Shown one piece after another: positions 58,361-64,000 of a stretch of 64,000 nt of DNA. The stretch covers positions 31,300,347-31,364,346 of the forward strand of contig OZ024798.1 in the NCBI GenBank assembly GCA_964017045.1. Direction: 5' to 3'. How positions within the stretch are numbered: the first letter of the stretch is position 1; each line of letters starts with the position of its first letter. A model generated the notes under the pieces. The model searched no databases, was not told where the DNA came from, and saw nothing but the letters and a program-made list of their open reading frames with translations. Source of the stretch: Omphiscola glabra (taxonomy: Eukaryota; Mollusca; Gastropoda; Lymnaeidae). The translations under genes and the position numbers were made by a program.

Positions 58361-59211
58361 GTTTGTTCAAATGGGCCCGGAAAAAAACCGACCACTCCAG
58401 ACTTGGTCACCACTTCCAGACTTAACGAACACGCCTTATCATATCACCTCCACACCATAGTCTGTAATTGAGAAATAATATATAAACAAGCTTTGTGGTG
58501 GAAATGCTCCTCTACATCGTTCGAGATTTCTGTTTATTAAATTCAAGCGTTGCAATACAAGAGTTTTACCTGTTTATTGGTGCTGTCCCAAATTATCTAA
58601 TGTTCACAGTTTTTAGCAGCTGTAAATGGTTTTCACAAAATAAATTTAAAAATCGTAACTTGGCACCGATGTAAAACATTGAGTGGAAGAGGAAGGTAAA
58701 TCTTGGAGGAACTTTCAAGTGGTCTCAGATTTTTAAAAAAAAATAATCTTTTTTCTTTACGACACAGAGGATAATAGCAGGAAGTAATAACACTCTAGTG
58801 TCACACTAATGTGGTTCGGAGGTGATTTTTTTTTTGGGGGGGGGGGGGGGGTGGCAAATCGTGTAACAAGCAACCCAAAAAATATTCTTCTTTTCTAAAG
58901 GTCTAAAGTGTTGTTTTTTTTTAATTCCGGGAAAAGCCAAACGCCAGGGTTTGACAACTTGGCACATCAGACTGTGTGATGTTTCATTTCAAAGTTTGCG
59001 AGGAAAAGTTATTTAAAGAACAGAGGAGCCATTGACTTTTAATTTATGATATAAGTGAGTGTATATTTTTATTAACCTACTTTATGTTGTGAAGCAAACG
59101 TTTATTTTCCTAAGTTTTACAGTTGTCTTTGATTTCATTTTTTTTTAAAAATTAGAGACCATTTCATATTTTCAAAATCATTAAAATGCATTGTCAATTT
59201 TGTAGTTTTTG
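58361..59211. other. AT-rich spacer, no gene recognised
   Basis: Contains a T10-G16 junction at 58826-58851. No exon supported. Confidence 0.5.
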
Positions 59212-59361
59212 GGAGACAGTGAGACAATTCACAGGGGTTGTGAGACTTAGTGAGACAATTTACAGGGGTTGTTAGACTTAGTCAGACAATTCACAGGGAT
59301 TGTTAGACTTATTCAGACAATTCACAGGGGTTGTTAGACTTAGTCAGACAATTTACAGGGG
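59212..59361. repeat. 31-bp minisatellite, about 5 copies
   Basis: Unit gagacaattcacaggggttg plus tgagacttagt; it is unrelated in sequence to the 31-bp array at 43 kb. The tail gggctgcgaaaaaggttggg, aaaccctg resembles a hAT terminus. Confidence 0.92.
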
Positions 59362-59485
59362 CTGCGAAAAAGGTTGGGAAACCCTGACATAAGTTTTGAC
59401 TTGTTATATTTTCCCTACGAGTTTTTGGAGATGTCTTGGAGAAAAGAAACTACTTATGTCTGTGTATTTTAATGCGTACCCATGA

Positions 59486-59599
59486 TAACTGAGTAGACCT
59501 ACTAAGTGACGAGTTAACAAACTTGTTAACTGAGCAGACCAATAAAGTGACGAGTTAAGAAACATGTTAACTGAGCAGACCTACTAAGTGACGAGTTAG
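59486..59599. repeat. 41-bp minisatellite, about 3 copies
   Basis: Unit taactgagcagacctactaa followed by gtgacgagttaacaaacttgt; exact 41-bp spacing. Confidence 0.93.
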
Positions 59600-59651
59600 C
59601 TGTTCATTACAGAGATGAATTTTTATATCGGTAGATTATTGACATCCTTGA

Positions 59652-59770
59652 GTATGTTCAGGAGCATTGCTTGGCGTGTTCAGGAACATTATTTGTCGTG
59701 TTCAGGAAATTGCTTGGCGTGTTCAGGAACATTATTTGTCGTGTTCAGGAACACACTTGGCGTGTTCAGT
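59652..59770. repeat. 20-22 bp minisatellite, about 6 copies
   Basis: Alternating units cgtgttcaggaacattattt(gt) and cgtgttcaggaaattgcttgg. Confidence 0.92.
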
Positions 59771-60591
59771 TGTTATATTATTTGTCTTATTACGTTATCA
59801 CTTTTATTCACTGATATATTAAACAAACATATATAATCTATTTATAGAATACTGCACTGCCCTATAGTGATTATTCTTCCTATACATGACTCCCTCGAGA
59901 ACTGCAAGTATGTTTCTAACGTCCATGTCCGCATGTTGTGCTACGGGCAGTGGCTATCCAGTAAAGGAAAAACCCGACGCGTCGTCGAGATTCCAAATAA
60001 AAATGTTGATATGTATCCCTTTCTCCTAAATAGGTCACTTCTGTATCTTCGTGTATTGTCTGGGAAACGAGATGGACGTGTAGCATTTTACCCACCATTA
60101 TGTGGAGTTTTTGCTCCAAATACCGTGTTAATAACCTTCCTCACACCACACGATTTGGGGGTGGGTGGGAGAGGGTATTCGATTATGTATCTAGTTTTAA
60201 GTCAAACACACATACATGCGGTACACAAAAAACCAATTCGATAATCTAGTTCATCGGATCAATTCTAATTGTACAACATGGTTTCCACATGCGTTGTTTC
60301 GTCTGTCTTTATGACACCATCGCCAAGTTTTATGACGGTATATTTCCAATGTTATAATTGCAGTGTCGCGACATGTAGGGAGTTAGGTGTAGGAAAAGCA
60401 AGGGACATAAATCATTACAGACTGTTATCTTGAGTTATTGAACCGTTTGATTGTGTTCACGGCCCTGGTTAAGTTTGTAGCTAATCTCAGTAGGCAATGG
60501 AAGTTGTAGGCCCAGGTCTGCGCTTTAAACAAGTGAACATATTTACTAGACTCGAACTCTAGTGCAGTGCTACGAAACTTTTTTTTCCGTC
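59771..60591. other. Unique spacer with one unrecognised frame
   Basis: A plus frame of 125 codons at 59867-60244 has no recognisable domain. It contains a hydrophilic start and the G-rich LGVGGRGYS string, and a competing frame exists on the other strand. Not supported as a gene. Confidence 0.35.
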
Positions 60592-60752
60592 ACGACACAC
60601 CAAGACCTTTCCCAGATCTCCACGACACACCGAGACATTTCCCAGATCTCCACGACATACCGAGACCCTTCCCAGATTTCCTCGACATACCCAGACCTTT
60701 CCCAGATCTCCACGACACACCGAGACATTTCCCAGATCCCCACGGCACACCT
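60592..60752. repeat. 30-bp minisatellite, 5 copies
   Basis: Unit cacgacacaccgagacattt followed by cccagatctc. Open in several frames because the unit is stop-free. Confidence 0.95.
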
Positions 60753-60887
60753 CAATTAAAAATGTGAATGGAAAATAACTGGGTTTACTGATTTTTACAC
60801 GTACCAACATTGTCAACGTGTGTTGTTGTTGGTGTTGTTGTTTTTAAATTCCTATAGACGTGAAATTAACATGATCCTGTAGATCAG

Positions 60888-61158
60888 GCCTGCACAACAT
60901 GCGGCCAGCGGACCGCAAGCGGCCCTTCAGCCGACTTTGCGAACGCAAAGTAACGAAATATTCGTTATTATTATTATTATTTTCTTAATAGCTTGGTATA
61001 AAAGATCTACCGGAGGCCTGCACAACTCAAAATGTAAGGTGGGCCGTAAAATTTTATGAAAAACGTGTGCTGGTCTTTCGGCCCTCACAAGTTCTTCATA
61101 AAATATTACGTTATCTATTTTGAGTTGTGCAGGCCTGCGGTAGATCTTTTATACCAAG
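60888..61158. mobile_element. Foldback/MITE complex with 42-bp inverted arms
   Basis: Arms 60992-61033 and 61117-61158 are inverse copies with one mismatch in 42 (cttggtataaaagatctacc, then ggaggcctgcacaactcaaaat). An adjacent caggcctgcacaacatgcgg at 60888 resembles a hAT-type terminus with the same gcctgcacaac core, so the hairpin may be a MITE inserted beside or inside a related element. A 31-base fragment of the same repeat occurs at 28917-28950. Confidence 0.85.
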
Positions 61159-62179
61159 TAAAATTAAATTAAATAGTAGTCACTTCTTAAGAGCGTAAAA
61201 AAATTGAATAGAAACATCTTATAATATAATTCCCGAGTGGATGTTGTGCGCCTCCATTGTGCACTGTGATGCGCTCTCTTTCGCTGCTCCCCCCGTCGTA
61301 TGATAAGACAGCTTGACTAATTGAGATTTAAACTTTCAGATACGCTCTGTGGAACGAATTATCTGAAAGTAATGAAAGGGGTTTTCCCGCCCCTAAATGT
61401 TCCTGTTCAGATGCTTGATTGGTGCAAATGGCTTCAACGGTTCTGAGACCTTACTCTGATAAACTTTAAAGGCTAATGTATGGGGGACTGCGTCCAAGCC
61501 ATGTTAAGATAATAAATGGTGGAACAATAATATGTTTAGGCTTAAAGAAAATTGTCCTGTCTTTTTTTTTTAAGCCTAAACATATTTAGTTCCTCTATTT
61601 ATCTTTAAACCTTATGTTTTTTTCTCAACACATATTGCTACTTATGAGAACTTCAGTCTTAAAGTAGTTCGCAACACCCGGAATAATGACCTCATTAGCA
61701 AAATGGAAATCGTAAAGTGCCCCAAATGGTGTTTTCTATGAATATGTCGTGCACACTTGTACTAAATGGTTGTGCCTTCTATGAATATGTTATGGCGTGC
61801 ATACTTGTACATTTGCAGTGTGTTTACCACATTTTTGGCTCAAGATATAATTTATGACCACTGAATAATCTATACATGTGTAAATGTAGTTTTACATTGA
61901 TTACCTTTTCCTTCGAATTATGTATATTGGACAACGTATACATTCGTTAATAGTTTCAGTAACATGCTTTACAAAATAAATTATACTTCCATGTTCAGGG
62001 ACTAGACCAAACCCCATCATCCCGCCCACCTAGCCTTCATTCATTCCATAGCTGATAAGATTATTGACATTATCCTAATGGTCCCGCCATTGTTCTGCAT
62101 GCCAGTTGCTAATCTGCCTTTTGTAATTACTTCCATAATTGTGTCAGTGTTGCTTCATTAAGCCAGAAAATTTGACTAA
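61159..62179. other. AT-rich spacer, no gene recognised
   Basis: A near-inverted pair (aataatatgtttaggcttaa near 61528 and ttaagcctaaacatatt near 61570) makes a small hairpin. No exon supported. Confidence 0.5.
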
Positions 62180-62515
62180 AATGATTCGGGGCACTGTACA
62201 CAACTTATTCCGAGCACCGTACACAACTTATTCGGGACACCGTGTACAACTTATTCCGGGCACTGTACACACCTTATTCCGGGCACCGTGCACAACTTAT
62301 TCCGGGCACTGTACACACCTTATTCTGGGCTCTGTACACACCTTATTCTGGGCACTGTACACAACTTATTCCGGACACAGTACACAACTTATTCCGGGCA
62401 CAGTACACAACTTATCCGGGGCACCGTGCTCAACCTATTCCGGGCACCGTGCACACATTTTTCCGGGCGCTGTACACAACATATTCCGGGCACTGTGGTC
62501 ACACAAGTATTCCGT
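62180..62515. repeat. 23-bp minisatellite, about 14 copies
   Basis: Unit gggcactgtacacaacttattcc, with accgtgcac and ctgggct variants. It is stop-free in three plus frames, as expected for a 23-bp unit. Confidence 0.96.
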
Positions 62516-62519
62516 GCAG

Positions 62520-63839
62520 TATGTTTAGATTGTGTGGAAAACATATTTTACGTCACTGCAACAGTTTCATCGCAGTGCGTTTATTTATTAGCGCCCCCTA
62601 ATTAAAACCCAAGGGAAGGAATCAGCCGAAACGTTCTCATTACCATTGTCATGAGCTATTAAACAAATTAAAAACATTTACAGTTTTCATATAAAAAAAA
62701 CAAATTGGCCTATCACTTTAATAAATGAATATTCCCGGATATGAGCTTCCTAACACTTAGTCTATTTACTGAAGATATTTTTTTTTTAAATTCATCATAC
62801 TAAATTTATCTTTGTATTTTCTTTCCAGCGTCACGAGGGGAAATAACCAGCATTCTAAACATGTGAAAGAACTGGATACTATTTTCTTCTTCTCGTAGTC
62901 TCAGATATTTATCAACAAATTCACACATAGACCCTTAACTCAATCAGTTGACTTCAGAGTGCTTTAAACAGGAAGACCTGCCACAGAAAATTCCGACATT
63001 GTCTGCCCTCAATTTTGGATACACATTCCATACAGAGTTAATAATTACAGTGATTGTGAAGAATTTCACATAAAAAACGAAAGGGTTGTGCGGTTGTGGG
63101 AAAAAAATCAGCGATTTAAAAAAAAAAAAAAAAAAAAAAAAGTAATAATTTCTTCCATTACCACAAGAGACATCACTGGTTGAAACATTTTCATTTAAAA
63201 TATGCTTGGAGTGGTAACTTTGACCTGACAATGTGTTGTCATTCATTGCCATATCATTACCAAAAAATTTTTTTTTAAAATTTGAGATATATTTCTAGAT
63301 TATACTTTTGGAATTGACCCAGATTTTCTAAAAAAAAAAGCATAAATAAGTGGCCAGGAAGAATTGATTTGAATGTGTTTCACTGGTGCATTGTGAAGGA
63401 TAATGGGATGGAATCCGTGACATTCATGTGGCAAGTATCTGGATATTACCACCAAATTTATTTTTGTTTGATGCGGCAGATGTGTCTCAGCTAAACTTCA
63501 GCCATGAAAGACACACAAGGAGGGGGGATGGATGGTTTCACCCCTGACAACACAATGGGCACAGTTTTTATCAGAATTGCTGTGCCCGAACTTAAAGTTC
63601 AGGTAACTGTAATATTTGTAACATGAACATTGCAAAATTAAAAGTATAAATTTAATAACGTTAAAATAATAGTTTTTAATTTTATTCCAATTTTTAACTA
63701 AATGTCAAGGCCTGTTAATTTCTATCAACATTTTCTTAAAATTCAGTTCTTAAACCTACATGTGATACTGCTCACTAAAATATTTATAAGCTGATATAAA
63801 TTATATAAATGGTTCTTAATTAAACGATTATTATATTTT
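62520..63839. other. AT-rich spacer, no gene recognised
   Basis: Contains a poly-A run of about 23 bases at 63118-63141 within a minus-strand low-complexity frame. No exon supported. Confidence 0.5.
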
Positions 63840-63844
63840 TTATA

Positions 63845-64000
63845 CTTAAATCATGACAAACATAAATGATGGCATACTTAAATCATGACATGCTTAAATC
63901 ATGACATACTTAAATCATGACAAACATAAATAATGGCATACTTAAATCATGACATGCTTAAATCATGACATACTTAATCATGACATACTTAAATCATGAC
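63845..64000. repeat. 15-16 bp minisatellite running off the window
   Basis: Unit tacttaaatcatgaca with a longer variant carrying aacataaatgatggca; about 10 units are visible and the array continues past the right edge. Confidence 0.93.

Noticed and set aside
59867..60244. 125-codon plus-strand ORF
   Set aside because: No domain recognised, and an equally long frame exists on the opposite strand; kept only as a note.

Overview
This window is eukaryotic nuclear DNA. It has spliced genes with GT-AG introns, animal-type transposon remnants and many minisatellites. No bacterial operons, CRISPR arrays or phage genes are present. The two complete genes (a Rab39-type GTPase and an SLC35F1/F2-type carrier), the base composition and the repeat families fit an invertebrate, most plausibly a gastropod mollusc such as a pond snail. 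That placement is inference; no species marker is present.

Layout. (1) 1-22 kb is AT-rich and holds the genes. At the left edge, on the minus strand, lie two unidentified coding exons (431-646 and 1-170) and a first exon resembling mitochondrial carrier homolog MTCH1/2 (2296-2385). A decayed hAT transposon fills about 2660-4252. An eight-exon SLC35F1/F2-like gene (7086-11155, minus) is complete, with a dead LINE fragment in intron 5. Head-to-head with it is a two-exon Rab39 gene (13117-14001, plus). The shared intergenic space contains a 102-bp near-perfect palindrome. Downstream lies a 687-bp non-autonomous pogo/Tigger element with intact TA target duplication. (2) 22-35 kb is gene-poor. It contains a 5'-truncated LINE, a hAT element carrying a frameshifted transposase, hAT MITEs and long C/G homopolymers, plus a CpG-richer segment (31.55-32.1 kb) that could be a 5' exon. 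(3) 35-64 kb is an unusually dense minisatellite field: about 24 unrelated tandem arrays with units of 12-77 bp, interleaved with hAT MITEs. It includes a 3-kb, 73-bp satellite with a 17-mer higher-order repeat, and a nearly uniform 60-bp array.

The genes have no evident pathway link beyond endomembrane or mitochondrial membranes. I see no new enzymatic or defence system. The distinctive content is repeat biology: higher-order satellite structure, foldback DNA, a transposon insertion dated by its own empty-site duplicate, and a SPIN-like hAT remnant of a kind known for horizontal transfer.
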